Origin: Thiemannella venezuelensis
GTDB lineage: Bacteria > Actinomycetota > Actinomycetes > Streptosporangiales > Streptosporangiaceae
Length of the DNA: 34,166 nt
Assembly (NCBI RefSeq): GCF_014203605.1
Contig: NZ_JACHJJ010000042.1
Location: 1-34,166 of the forward strand
Reading direction: 5' to 3'
Shown piece by piece: positions 22,430 through 30,033 of the stretch (its first letter is position 1; each line of letters begins with the position of its first letter). The notes under the pieces were generated by a model. It was given only the letters and a program-made list of their open reading frames with translations, was not told where the DNA came from and searched no databases. Position numbers and translations under genes: made by a program.

Positions 22430-22493
22430 TACAATGTAAAGCAGCTCGTGTTGTACAACTCTCTGATCAAAGAACCCCCGGCAGCGACCGGGG
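22430..22493 (+). promoter_or_regulatory. Orphan promoter-like site with TTGTACAA palindrome and short hairpin
   Basis: In a gene-free stretch downstream of the SMR gene, TACAAT at 22430-22435 is a near-consensus -10 box. It is followed by the perfect palindrome GTTGTACAAC at 22450-22459 and a 6-bp hairpin, CCCCGG-CAGCGA-CCGGGG, at 22476-22493. No ORF follows. This could be a short transcript with its own terminator, or the abandoned promoter of a deleted gene. Confidence 0.4.
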
Positions 22494-22524
22494 AGGCCGG
22501 GCCTCACGACAACGACGGCGATCC

Positions 22525-22597
22525 ATGACCGCCCGCGCCGGGCACCGGCTCCATCATGACCGCCGGTGCCCGGCGCGGGCGGTCATGATGGAGCCGG
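22525..22597. repeat. Two overlapping, mutually exclusive inverted repeats
   Basis: Arms 22525-22548 and 22563-22586 form a perfect 24-bp stem, extendable by one pair, around a 14-nt loop. A second inverted repeat, 22545-22564 with 22578-22597, forms a perfect 20-bp stem around 13 nt. The two share sequence because ATGACCGCC occurs twice (22525-22533, 22556-22564) and both copies complement GGCGGTCAT (22578-22586). Only one stem can form at a time. It lies between the convergent SMR and MerR genes and can serve as a terminator for both. Confidence 0.85.
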
Positions 22598-22671
22598 CAG
22601 GGGAGAGGCGCGCCCCCTGCCGGCCGCGCGGGTGCCACGGGATCGCCGGTCCCGCGCGGCCGGCGGGGACG

Positions 22672-23523
22672 TCACCAGAAACGCGGCTGCGCGGGGATGG
22701 TCTCCAGATCGGTGAGCAGCAGCTCACGGTCCTCGTCCTGCGCGATGTCCTCGGCGGCGGCCAGCGCCTGCTCGGTCCACGCCCGGGCCTGCTCCCGGTC
22801 GCCGGCCACCGCGCCGGCACGGGCCAGCGCCTCGTAGGCGAAGGCCAGATCCCAGTCCCCGATGCCGTGGGCGCGGCAGATCTCCAGGCTGCGGCGGGCG
22901 TGGTACAGCGCCGGCTCGGCGCGTCCCAGGACCGCGTACACCCGCGAGCACTGCCACTCGCCCCGGCTGCGGTTGACCGGAGCACCCACCTGACCCCAGT
23001 GGTGGCGCGAGGCATGGGCCATGTGCAGCATCCGATCGTCGTCGTCGGCCGTGCGGCCCTCCTTCTCCAGCAGCCGCCACACTCCGTTGAACAAGTCGAT
23101 GGCCAGCTGCCGCTGTTCGCCCGCCGTCCCGGCGGAGCCGAGCGGATCCGTGTGATCTGCCATGAGCGTCATGACTCCGTCCTCGATGAAATGATCGATG
23201 CGGTGCAGGTCCCCGCGCATCCGGTCCAGCCGGGCCTGCAGGCGGCGGCGGTGCCGGGACAGCGCCCGCCGGACCGCGGTCTCGCCGTCCGGCGCCGCCA
23301 GACACGCCCGCACCTCCTCCAGTGGAACGTCGACCGAGCGCAGCAGCCGGATCAGCCGCGCGTGGGCGACCTGCTGCGGCCCGTAGTAGCGGTATCCGCT
23401 CCCGGGCTCGACCAGGGCGGGCACCAGCAGGCCGATGCGGTCGTAGTGGCGTAGCGCCTTGGCCGTCAGGCCGACACGGCGCGCCAGCCGGCCCACCGTG
23501 ATCAGCTCGATTCCGTCCACCAT
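22672..23523 (-). CDS. MerR-family regulator with C-terminal helical-repeat domain
   Basis: A 283-residue regulator. The MerR winged HTH at about 6-75 reads ITVGRLARRVGLTAKALRHY, then DRIGLLVPALVEPGSGYRYY. A dimerisation coiled coil follows at about 80-115 (RRALSRHRRRLQARLDRMRGDLHRID). The C-terminal half, about 130-275, is helical with TPR-like spacing (SRVYAVLGRAEPALYHARRS, then FAYEALARAGAVAGDREQAR) rather than the usual TipA or metal-binding domain. No effector cysteine cluster is visible. The ATG at 23523 has no ribosome binding site but TAGATT lies six bases upstream. It is divergent from a GNAT acetyltransferase 231 bp away. Confidence 0.85.
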   Translation of the reverse strand: MVDGIELITVGRLARRVGLTAKALRHYDRIGLLVPALVEPGSGYRYYGPQQVAHARLIRLLRSVDVPLEEVRACLAAPDGETAVRRALSRHRRRLQARLDRMRGDLHRIDHFIEDGVMTLMADHTDPLGSAGTAGEQRQLAIDLFNGVWRLLEKEGRTADDDDRMLHMAHASRHHWGQVGAPVNRSRGEWQCSRVYAVLGRAEPALYHARRSLEICRAHGIGDWDLAFAYEALARAGAVAGDREQARAWTEQALAAAEDIAQDEDRELLLTDLETIPAQPRFW

Positions 23524-23529
23524 GCGCCG

Positions 23530-23554
23530 AATCTAGAACCTTGCCGCGCGGGAA
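23530..23554 (-). promoter_or_regulatory. MerR gene promoter with near-palindromic operator
   Basis: On the minus strand TAGATT (23535-23530) is a -10 candidate six bases before the ATG. TTGCCGCGCGGGAA at 23541-23554 is a palindrome except for one symmetric pair and covers the -35 to -10 spacer, where MerR proteins bind. Autoregulation is a reasonable inference. Confidence 0.45.
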
Positions 23555-23567
23555 CCTCAAATCCGGA

Positions 23568-23610
23568 GCGGTGCGGCCTTCCCGGGACGGGCTCGGGCAG
23601 GCCGCACCGC
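23568..23610. repeat. Perfect 12-bp inverted repeat in divergent merR/GNAT region
   Basis: GCGGTGCGGCCT at 23568-23579 pairs with AGGCCGCACCGC at 23599-23610 around a 19-nt spacer. It lies upstream of both divergent genes. It could be a second operator or the terminator of a short RNA. Confidence 0.6.
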
Positions 23611-23742
23611 CGTACGACCGGCCCGCCGTCCGCGGCTCTGCGCCACCGCGGGCCGCCGGGAGGGGAGCGGCGCCGGGGGAGCGGGGCGACGAGCCCGCGC
23701 GCCGCCCGTTTTATCGCCTCGCCCGCCGCCTTCGCCCTGTTC

Positions 23743-23748
23743 TACGCT
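23743..23748 (+). promoter_or_regulatory. Candidate -10 box of the GNAT gene
   Basis: TACGCT lies exactly six bases before the GTG start at 23755, and no ribosome binding site is present, so a leaderless mRNA is likely. The AT-rich TTTTATCG at 23709-23716 lies further upstream. Confidence 0.45.
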
Positions 23749-23754
23749 GGCCGG

Positions 23755-24315
23755 GTGCTGAAACCCTCCTACCCGATCCGCACCGACCGGCTCCTCCTGC
23801 GTCCCTTCACCCCCGCGGACCTGGACGCCCTGCACGCCATGCAGTCCCTGCCGGAGGTCACCCGCTACCTGTACTGGGGGCCCCGCGACCGCCGGCAGGT
23901 CCAGGAGTCCCTCGAGGGCAAGCTCGCCCAGACCGCGCTCCTGGACGAGGGCCAGGCGCTCTGCCTCGCGGTGGAGATCGCCGCCACCGGTGAGGTCATC
24001 GGCGACGGCCTGCTGTTCTGGCACAGCCGTACCCACCGCTCCGGCGAGATCGGCTACGTCCTGCACCCCGACCACCACGGCAGGGGGTACGCCACCGAGA
24101 CCGGCCGCGCCCTCCTGGAACTCGGCTTCGACGGCCTCGGCCTGCACCGCGTCACCGGCCGGATCGACGGGCGCAACACCGCCTCGGCCCGGGTCCTGGA
24201 ACGCCTGGGCATGCGGCGCGAGGCCCATCTGGTGGAGAACGAATGGGTCAAGGACGAGTGGACCGACGAAGTCGTCTACGCGATCCTGCACCGCGAGTGG
24301 AGCTCCCGCCGCTGA
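23755..24315 (+). CDS. RimJ/RimL-type GNAT acetyltransferase
   Basis: A 186-residue acetyl-CoA-dependent N-acetyltransferase. The start TDRLLLRPFTPADLDALHAM is the hallmark of the Acetyltransf_3 (RimJ/RimL) subgroup. Strand beta4 and the pyrophosphate loop read GEIGYVLHPDHHGRGYATETG (about 97-117), with the R/QxxGxG/A motif as H108-G-R-G-Y-A. The C-terminal part GLHRVTGRIDGRNTASARVL, then ERLGMRREAHLVENEW, is also typical. Substrates of this subgroup range from ribosomal protein N-termini to small molecules. It starts at GTG 23755, probably at the mRNA 5' end. It is divergent from the MerR regulator, which may control it. Confidence 0.92.
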   Translation: MLKPSYPIRTDRLLLRPFTPADLDALHAMQSLPEVTRYLYWGPRDRRQVQESLEGKLAQTALLDEGQALCLAVEIAATGEVIGDGLLFWHSRTHRSGEIGYVLHPDHHGRGYATETGRALLELGFDGLGLHRVTGRIDGRNTASARVLERLGMRREAHLVENEWVKDEWTDEVVYAILHREWSSRR

Positions 24316-24401
24316 TGGGTCCTCGCCGGGATGGGAGCCGCGGGCGCCCCGGACGGTGACGGCCGCGTGGCGCGCCCGGCGGCGGGGGCGCGGCGGGCGT
24401 G

Positions 24402-24980
24402 CTACGCGCCGCGCGGCTTCGTACGGACGTGCACCCGTTCGCCCTGCGCCCCGAACAGGCTGAGGATCTCCACCGGCGCCTCCCCGGTGCTGCCGAACCA
24501 GTGCGGAAGCCGGGTGTTGAACTCCGCGGCCTCACCCGCCCTGAGCACGGTGTCGTGCTCGGAGATCATGAGCCGCAGCCTCCCGCTGAGCACGTACAGC
24601 CACTCGTAGCCTTCGTGCGTGCGCAGCTCGGGCTCGCAGCGGGTGGCCGGGATGATCATTTTGAACGCCTGCGGCCCGCCGGGGTGCTGGGTGAGGGGCA
24701 CGATCGTCGAGCCCGCACGCCTGATCGGCTTCAGCCGCACCCGCGGGTCGCCCACCGGCGGTGCGCCGACGAGTTCGTCGAGCGGCACCTGGTAGGCGCG
24801 CGCCAGCGGCAGCAGCAGCTCCAGGTTGGGTCTGCGCTCGCCGGATTCGAGGCGGGACAGGGTGCTGATCGAGATGCCGGTGGCCTGCGCGAGCTCGGTC
24901 AGGGTGGTGCCGCGCCTGTTGCGCAGCGCGCGGAGCCGAGGGCCGACGGAGGCCAGAACCGCGTCGTCGTCGTTTGCCAT
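24402..24980 (-). CDS. XRE-cupin transcriptional regulator
   Basis: A 192-residue regulator with an N-terminal XRE HTH (about 10-70: RNRRGTTLTELAQATGISIS, then TLSRLESGERRPN) and a C-terminal cupin_2 domain (about 108-178: ELRTHEGYEWLYVLSGRLRL and AGEAAEFNTRLPHWFGSTGE). This SutR/PuuR-like arrangement usually senses a small ligand in the cupin barrel. The ATG at 24980 is chosen because TATGTT (24993-24988) lies seven bases upstream; an ATG at 24992 would add four residues. A perfect 7-bp inverted repeat overlaps the start, suggesting autorepression. It is divergent from the DHA2-type MFS exporter, its likely target. Confidence 0.88.
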   Translation of the reverse strand: MANDDDAVLASVGPRLRALRNRRGTTLTELAQATGISISTLSRLESGERRPNLELLLPLARAYQVPLDELVGAPPVGDPRVRLKPIRRAGSTIVPLTQHPGGPQAFKMIIPATRCEPELRTHEGYEWLYVLSGRLRLMISEHDTVLRAGEAAEFNTRLPHWFGSTGEAPVEILSLFGAQGERVHVRTKPRGA

Positions 24981-24990
24981 ATCGGCAAAC
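24972..24990. promoter_or_regulatory. Palindromic operator overlapping the XRE-cupin start codon
   Basis: GTTTGCCATATCGGCAAAC is a perfect 7-bp inverted repeat with a 5-bp centre. It covers the ATG of the XRE-cupin gene and part of its presumed -10 box TATGTT, and lies about 93 bp upstream of the divergent exporter start. It is the obvious binding site for the adjacent regulator. Confidence 0.65.
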
Positions 24991-25082
24991 ATACTTTGCC
25001 TGACCGGCTGATCGGACGCATCGTTGGCCTCGCGGCCGCCCCACGACCAGTACGACCCGAGCCGCCGGAGACGGAGTTCACG

Positions 25083-26549
25083 TTGAAGACAGTGATCGCA
25101 GCAGTGATCGCAGCAAGAGCCGGACGACCGGCAGCACGACACGCAGGACAGGCGTCCCCGGCCCGGTGGGCGCTCGCCGGGCTCGCGCTGGCGATGCTGC
25201 TGTCCTCACTCGGCGTCAGCATCGCCAACGTCGCCCTGCCGACGCTGGCACAGGTGTTCAACGCCTCCTTCCAGCACGTCCAGTGGATCGTCCTGGCCTA
25301 CCTGCTCACCGGTACCACCCTGATCGTCAGCGTCGGACGGCTCGGCGACCTCACCGGCCGGCGGAGACTGCTCCTGGCCGGCATCCTGCTGTTCACCACC
25401 GCGTCCGTCCTGTGCGGCGTCGCGCCCACACTCTGGACGCTGATCGCAGCCCGCGCGGCGCAAGGGCTCGGAGCGGCCGTCATCATGGCCCTCACCATGG
25501 CGTTCGTCGGTGCGACGGTCCCGAAGGAGAAGACCGGCAGCGCGATGGGGCTGCTCGGGACGGCGTCCGCGGTCGGCACGGCCCTCGGCCCGTCGCTCGG
25601 CGGCGCCCTGCTCTCCGGCCTCGGCTGGCGGGCCGTCTTCCTCGTCAACGTGCCGCTGGGCGTGCTGACCTTCCTTCTCGTACGCCGCCACCTGCCCGCC
25701 GACCGCCCGGCCGCCGGACCGGAGACCACACGGACCCGCTTCGACAACGCGGGTACGCTGCTGCTCGCCCTGACGCTCACGGCCTACGCACTCGCCATGA
25801 CCCTGGGGCGCGGCGACTTCGGCCCGCTCAACCTGGCCCTGCTGCTGGCCGCCGCCACCGGAGTCGGCCTCTTCGTCCGCACCGAGGCGAGGACGCCCTC
25901 ACCGCTGATCCGACCGGAGATGTTCCGCAACCCCGCGCTGAGCGCGAGCCTCACCATGAGCGCGTTCGTCTCGACGGTGATGATGGCGACGCTCGTCGTC
26001 GGCCCGTTCTACCTGTCCCGCGCGCTCGGGCTCAACGCGGCCCTCGTCGGGCTCGTCATGTCGGTCGGCCCGCTCAACACCGCACTGACCGGCGTGCCGG
26101 CCGGTCGCATCGTGGACCGCCTCGGCGCACAGCGCATGACCGTCGTCGGGCTCATCGGAGTGGCGGCCGGTTCCCTCGCCCTGTCCATGACCCCGAGAAC
26201 CCTCGGCGTCATCGGCTACATCGCCCCCATCGTGATCACCACCGCCGGCTACGCCCTGTTCCAGGCGGCCAACAACACCGCCGTCATGGCGGACGTCGGC
26301 CCGGACCGGCGAGGCCTCGTCTCCGGCATGCTCAACCTGTCGCGCAACCTCGGGTTCATCACCGGCACGTCCGTGATGGGCGCCGTGTTCGCGCTCGCAT
26401 CGGCGACGACCGACATCACCACGGCGTCCCCCGACGCCGTCGCCGGCGGCATGCGGATCACGTTCGCCGCCGCGGCCGCCCTGATGATCGCCGCGCTCGC
26501 CGTCGCGGGCGGCAGCCGCGCCGCCGCCCGCCGCACCCCGGCGGCGTGA
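25083..26549 (+). CDS. DHA2-type MFS multidrug exporter
   Basis: A 488-residue membrane protein with 12-14 hydrophobic segments. The first segment LGVSIANVALPTLAQVFNAS, the QWIVLAYLLTGTTLIVSVGR segment and motif A GRLGDLTGRRRLLLAG are diagnostic of the DHA2 (QacA/EmrB) proton-drug antiporters. Motif C-like GLLGTASAVGTALGPSLGGA is present in the fifth helix. Residues 1-28 form an unusual basic cytoplasmic tail. TTG at 25083 is taken as start because GGAGACGGAG lies about 7 bases upstream; GTG at 25092 is an alternative. The divergent XRE-cupin gene and its palindrome make regulated efflux likely. The substrate is unknown. Confidence 0.92.
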   Translation: MKTVIAAVIAARAGRPAARHAGQASPARWALAGLALAMLLSSLGVSIANVALPTLAQVFNASFQHVQWIVLAYLLTGTTLIVSVGRLGDLTGRRRLLLAGILLFTTASVLCGVAPTLWTLIAARAAQGLGAAVIMALTMAFVGATVPKEKTGSAMGLLGTASAVGTALGPSLGGALLSGLGWRAVFLVNVPLGVLTFLLVRRHLPADRPAAGPETTRTRFDNAGTLLLALTLTAYALAMTLGRGDFGPLNLALLLAAATGVGLFVRTEARTPSPLIRPEMFRNPALSASLTMSAFVSTVMMATLVVGPFYLSRALGLNAALVGLVMSVGPLNTALTGVPAGRIVDRLGAQRMTVVGLIGVAAGSLALSMTPRTLGVIGYIAPIVITTAGYALFQAANNTAVMADVGPDRRGLVSGMLNLSRNLGFITGTSVMGAVFALASATTDITTASPDAVAGGMRITFAAAAALMIAALAVAGGSRAAARRTPAA

Positions 26550-26635
26550 GCACGCGCACCCGGCCGACCCCGCCCGCCGCCCGGCGGGCGGACGAGACCC
26601 CCGCTGTGCGATCAGCGGCCGGGCACACTTGACCC

Positions 26636-26980
26636 ATGACCATCCTGCACCTGGCCCTCACCGCCGACTGGGACACCGCCCGCACGACGGGGGAGTACCG
26701 CATCTCCACACTGGGCCGCACCCTCGACGAAGAAGGCTTCATCCACGCCTGCGCCGACCGCGCCCAGCTCAACGGCGTCGCCCACCGCTACTACCGGCAC
26801 GTCACCGAGCCGCTCACCCTCCTGACCATCGACCCCGCCGGACTCGACGTCCGCTCCGAGACGCCCGCAGGGGGCGCCGGAACCGAGGACGGCCGGACAC
26901 CCCAGGAGACCTTCCCGCACGTCTACGGGCCGATCCCCGTCTCTGCTGTGGTCTCCGCCACCCCGTTCACACTGCCCTGA
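26636..26980 (+). CDS. DUF952 family protein
   Basis: A 114-residue cytoplasmic protein of the DUF952 family, whose function is not established. The family pattern is clear: ILHLALTADWDTARTTGEYR, then the EEGFIHACADRAQLNGVAHRYY core and the closing ETFPHVYGPIPVSAVVS, with conserved His, Glu and Tyr residues that resemble an ADP-ribosyl-transferase-like pocket (weak inference). The ATG at 26636 lies six bases after CACACT, a possible -10 box, and lacks a ribosome binding site. It is a single gene ending before a terminator hairpin, and the Tn3 element begins 72 bp further on. Confidence 0.85.
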   Translation: MTILHLALTADWDTARTTGEYRISTLGRTLDEEGFIHACADRAQLNGVAHRYYRHVTEPLTLLTIDPAGLDVRSETPAGGAGTEDGRTPQETFPHVYGPIPVSAVVSATPFTLP

Positions 26981-26994
26981 CCCGGCGACCCCGG

Positions 26995-27027
26995 CCGGGG
27001 GAGCCGCACCGGACCCGGTTCCCCCGG
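26995..27027. terminator. Stem-loop terminator after the DUF952 gene
   Basis: CCGGGGGA at 26995-27002 pairs with TCCCCCGG at 27020-27027, with an inner ACCGG/CCGGT pair. Before the transposon arrived it lay between the convergent DUF952 and ABC permease genes and would have served both; it is now 5.5 kb from the permease. Confidence 0.6.
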
Positions 27028-27047
27028 ACCGCACGGCGACCCCCGCC

Positions 27048-27052
27048 TACAC
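27048..27052. repeat. Left 5-bp target-site duplication TACAC
   Basis: TACAC directly abuts the left terminal inverted repeat and is repeated exactly at 32501-32505 after the right one. Tn3-family elements duplicate 5 bp on insertion. Confidence 0.92.
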
Positions 27053-27090
27053 GGGGTGCCGGTAAGAAACGTGTCATGAGCCCCAAACGG
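27053..27090 (+). repeat. Left 38-bp terminal inverted repeat of the Tn3-family element
   Basis: Begins GGGGTGCCGGTAAGAAACGT, the GGGG start typical of Tn3-family ends. It matches the reverse complement of 32463-32500 at 34 of 38 positions; the inner 34 positions (27056-27089) differ by a single base. Confidence 0.93.
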
Positions 27091-27132
27091 CGTTGATCTT
27101 GCTGTAACTTGCCTGGTCAATGCTGGGTGGTC

Positions 27133-28590
27133 ATGAAACACCCCCCGATGCACATCGACGAGCTGGTCGAGCACTGGACAATCCTGGACGAAGAGCGCGA
27201 CCTGATCGCCGGAAAGCGCGACGCCACGCGACTCGGCTTCGCGATCTTGCTGAAGTTCTACACGCAGCACGGCAGGTTCCCGCGCGGCCGTTCAGAGCCG
27301 CCGGAAGACGTGGTTGAGCATGTGGCCAAGCAGGTCCGGGTTCCTGCCTCGGAGCTCGGCTTTTATGAGTGGTCCGGCTCCACGATCGAGTACCACCGCA
27401 GTCAGATGTCGAGGACGATGACGACATCGACTCCGGCCTCCTGGCGTTGATCAAGTCCGCGCCGGGCAACGTGAGCCTGGAGTCGATGATGACCGAGATC
27501 CGCAAGCTGGCGGCGGCGCGCTCGATCGAGCTGCCGCCCGGGTTGTTCGCCGACGTGGCGCCCAAGGTGCTGGCCGCTTGGCGGGCCCGGGCGGCGGTGG
27601 AAGCGCCCTCGCATATGCGCACGCATCCGCGCGAGCTGACGGTGCTGCTGCTGACGGTGCTGCTGCTGGCGGCGCTGGTCCAGGAGCGGGAGCGGGAGAT
27701 CACCGACGCGCTGGTGGAGCTGCTGATCGCCACGGTGCATCGGATCAAGGCGCGGGCCGACAGCAAGGTGACCAAGGAGCTGATCAACGCGTTCAAGCGG
27801 GTGACCGGGGCTGTGGGGCGAGGGGACGACCACCATCGCCTCCGACTCCACGCACGTGCGCGCCTACGATTACGTCGACTCCCACGGCCAGACCGAGATC
27901 GGGTTCGGCGTGACCCGGCTCTCGGGCTTTGACCTGCTCCCGCGTATCAAGCAGATCAACAAGGTCAAGCTGTACCGGATCGAGAGCGGCGAGAGCGACC
28001 TGTACCCGCGGCTGACGCCGGCGATGACCCGGCCGATCCGCTGGGACCTGATCGAGCAGAACTACGACCAGATGATCAAATACGCCACCGCGATCAAGCA
28101 GGGCACCGCCTCCACCGAGGCGATCCTGCGCCGCTTCACCGAGTCCGCCGCCCATCCGACCTACCAGGCCATGCTGGAGGTCGGCCGGGCGCAGAAGACC
28201 ATTTTCGTCGCCCGCTATCTGCGCCTGCGCGAGCTGCAGCGGGAGATCCAGGAAGGGCTCAACGTGGTGGAGTCCTCCAACGGAGCGAACTCGGTCATCT
28301 TCTACGGCAAGGGCGGCGACATCGCCACCAACCGGCGCGAGGAGCTGGAGATGAGCGTGTTGTGCCTGCGGATCCTGCAGGCCGCGCTCGTGTACATCAA
28401 CACCCTGATGCTCCAAGATGTCCTGGCCGACCCCGAATGGACTGAGCTGCTCAAACCCGCCGACCAGCGCGGGCTGACCCCGCTGTTCTGGCAGCATGTC
28501 CAGCCCTGCGGCGAGGTACGGCTGGATGTGGCCAAGCGCCTTTCGCTCGGCGGCGCTGCGCAAGCTCCGGAGGCGGGCGACCCGGACTAG
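27133..28590 (+). pseudogene. tnpA: Tn3-family transposase, broken by frameshifts and internal deletions
   Basis: Three homologous pieces lie in two frames. 27133 to about 27405 encodes the DUF4158 N-terminus (LVEHWTILDEERDLIAGKRD, FPRGRSEPPEDVVEHVAKQV, YEWSGSTIEYHRSQ). About 27407-27815 in another frame encodes the middle (ALIKSAPGNVSLESMMTEIR, ALVELLIATVHRIKARADSK). About 27815-28590, back in the first frame, encodes the DDE_Tnp_Tn3 end (TTTIASDSTHVRAYD, YVDSHGQTEIGFGVTR, GFDLLPRIKQINKVKLYRI). Spacing of the first two catalytic aspartates is about nine residues instead of about 75, so at least that segment is deleted; others are missing at the frame junctions. Total length is 1.46 kb against nearly 3 kb for intact tnpA. 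The protein cannot be functional. Confidence 0.9.
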
Positions 28591-28682
28591 CTTCATGATC
28601 GTGGTAGGGCGGTACGCGCCCCTGGCAGGACGGCGCCGGGTTCCGGACGATCGGTGTACGCGTCGCGGGACGCCCGGGCGGC

Positions 28683-28733
28683 TTGACAGCCGCGGCGCAA
28701 CGTTACATGGTTAGTTACACGTGTAGCTAACCA
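28683..28733 (+). promoter_or_regulatory. Cargo operon promoter with 26-bp palindromic operator
   Basis: TTGACA at 28683-28688 is a consensus -35 box. About 17-18 bases downstream the -10 region coincides with a palindrome at 28708-28733: arms TGGTTAG and CTAACCA around TACACGTGTA, with one mismatched pair in 13. GntR proteins of the YtrA group bind such long palindromes and repress their own operon, so this is almost certainly the operator of the gene 21 bp downstream. Confidence 0.75.
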
Positions 28734-28753
28734 GTTGGGCGGCTAAGCCAACG

Positions 28754-29128
28754 ATGGACGACGACCGACCGATCTTCCTTCAGATCGCCGAGCTGATCGA
28801 GAACTCGATCATCGACGGGTCGCTGGCGGAGGAGGCCCAGGTCCCGTCCACCAGCGAGCTTGCCGCCTTTCACCGGATCAACCCGGCCACCGCGGCCAAG
28901 GGCGTCAACCAGCTCGTGTCGCAGGGAACGCTCTACAAGCGACGCGGCATCGGCATGTTCGTCGCCGGTGGCGCCCGGGCCAGGCTGCGCGAGCGGCGAC
29001 GGGAACGGTTCACCGAACAGTACGTGCAACCCCTGCTCGCCGAGGCGCGCAAACTCGGTATCGGCCACGACGAGCTGATGAAGATGATCGATTCATTCGG
29101 TGCGGTTGTCGGGAGGGACCTGGGATGA
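28754..29128 (+). CDS. GntR-family regulator, YtrA subfamily
   Basis: A 124-residue repressor. The N-terminal winged HTH at about 5-75 is canonical: PIFLQIAELIENSIIDGSLA, VPSTSELAAFHRINPATAAK and NQLVSQGTLYKRRGIGMFVA. The remaining roughly 45 residues form the short two-helix dimerisation tail that defines the YtrA group. Such regulators sit first in operons for ABC transporters that respond to cell-wall antibiotics or related stress. The stop codon overlaps the next start by ATGA (29125-29128). A 26-bp palindrome upstream is its likely operator. Nothing suggests damage, unlike the flanking transposition genes. Confidence 0.92.
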   Translation: MDDDRPIFLQIAELIENSIIDGSLAEEAQVPSTSELAAFHRINPATAAKGVNQLVSQGTLYKRRGIGMFVAGGARARLRERRRERFTEQYVQPLLAEARKLGIGHDELMKMIDSFGAVVGRDLG

Positions 29129-30033
29129 CGGCGGTGGTAACCGCACACGGGGTGACCAAGCGCTTTGGTGACGTCACGGCGCTCGACGACGTGAGCTTCG
29201 CGCTGGCCGAGCACACGATCTACGGCCTGCTCGGGCGCAACGGGGCGGGCAAGACCACGCTGATGCAGATCCTCACCGGACAGGCGTTCGCGTCGTCGGG
29301 GAACGTGTCGGTCTTCGACGCGCCACCGGTGGAGAACCCGGCCGTCCTGTCGAAGGTCTGTTTCGTCCGGGAGAGCCAGCACTACCCCACCTTCTACACC
29401 GTGCGCCACGTCTTTCACACCGCACGCCGGCTGTTTGCGAACTGGGACGACACGTTCGCGCACGGCCTCGCCGCGGACTTCCAGCTACCGGCCGGGCGGC
29501 TGGTCCGCAGGCTCTCGCGGGGCATGCTGTCGGCCCTCGGCGTGACCGTCGGGCTGGCCGCGCGGGCGCCCCTGACGTTCTTCGACGAGCCGTACCTCGG
29601 GCTCGACGCGACCGCCCGGCAGCTTTTCTACGACCGCCTGCTCGCCGACTACGCCGGGCATCCCCGCACCGTGGTGCTGTCCACCCACCTCATCGACGAG
29701 GTGAGCGATCTGGTCGAGCGGGTGCTGCTCATCGACCGTGGCCGGCTGCTGCTCGATGAGGACGCCGACGACCTGCGCGGGCGGGCGGTGGCGGCCACCG
29801 GTCAGGCGGAGGCCGTGGACGGGTTCGCGGCCGGACGCACCGAGTTGCACCGCGAGCGGTTGAGCGGCCTCCTGGTCCGGTCGACCACCCTCGGTGGGCT
29901 CGGACCGCACGCGAAGGCGCTCGCGCAGACGCTGAACGTCGAGCTGGAGCCGCTGTCGTTGCAGCAACTCGTGGTCCGCCTGACCGCACCGCCGACGACA
30001 ACGGCGCCGGCGGACCGGGAGGCCGCCCGATGA
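29125..30033 (+). CDS. ABC transporter ATP-binding protein (YtrB-like)
   Basis: A 302-residue ATPase subunit. Walker A is G37-RNGAGKTT, the Q-loop lies in VRESQHYP (Q85), the signature is degenerate LSRGM at 130-134 instead of LSGGQ, Walker B is LTFFDEP with D154 and E155, and the switch histidine is H188 in STHLIDEV. All ATP-binding residues are intact. A C-terminal accessory domain of about 90 residues follows. The degenerate signature is common in YtrB/EcsA-like proteins. It overlaps the GntR gene upstream and the permease downstream by 4 bp each, so the three products are translationally coupled and probably form one regulated transporter. Confidence 0.93.
   Translation: MTAVVTAHGVTKRFGDVTALDDVSFALAEHTIYGLLGRNGAGKTTLMQILTGQAFASSGNVSVFDAPPVENPAVLSKVCFVRESQHYPTFYTVRHVFHTARRLFANWDDTFAHGLAADFQLPAGRLVRRLSRGMLSALGVTVGLAARAPLTFFDEPYLGLDATARQLFYDRLLADYAGHPRTVVLSTHLIDEVSDLVERVLLIDRGRLLLDEDADDLRGRAVAATGQAEAVDGFAAGRTELHRERLSGLLVRSTTLGGLGPHAKALAQTLNVELEPLSLQQLVVRLTAPPTTTAPADREAAR

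Noticed and set aside
23601-23750. Additional small gene between merR and the GNAT gene
   Set aside because: Open frames exist but have no ribosome binding site and Arg/Pro/Ala-rich random composition.
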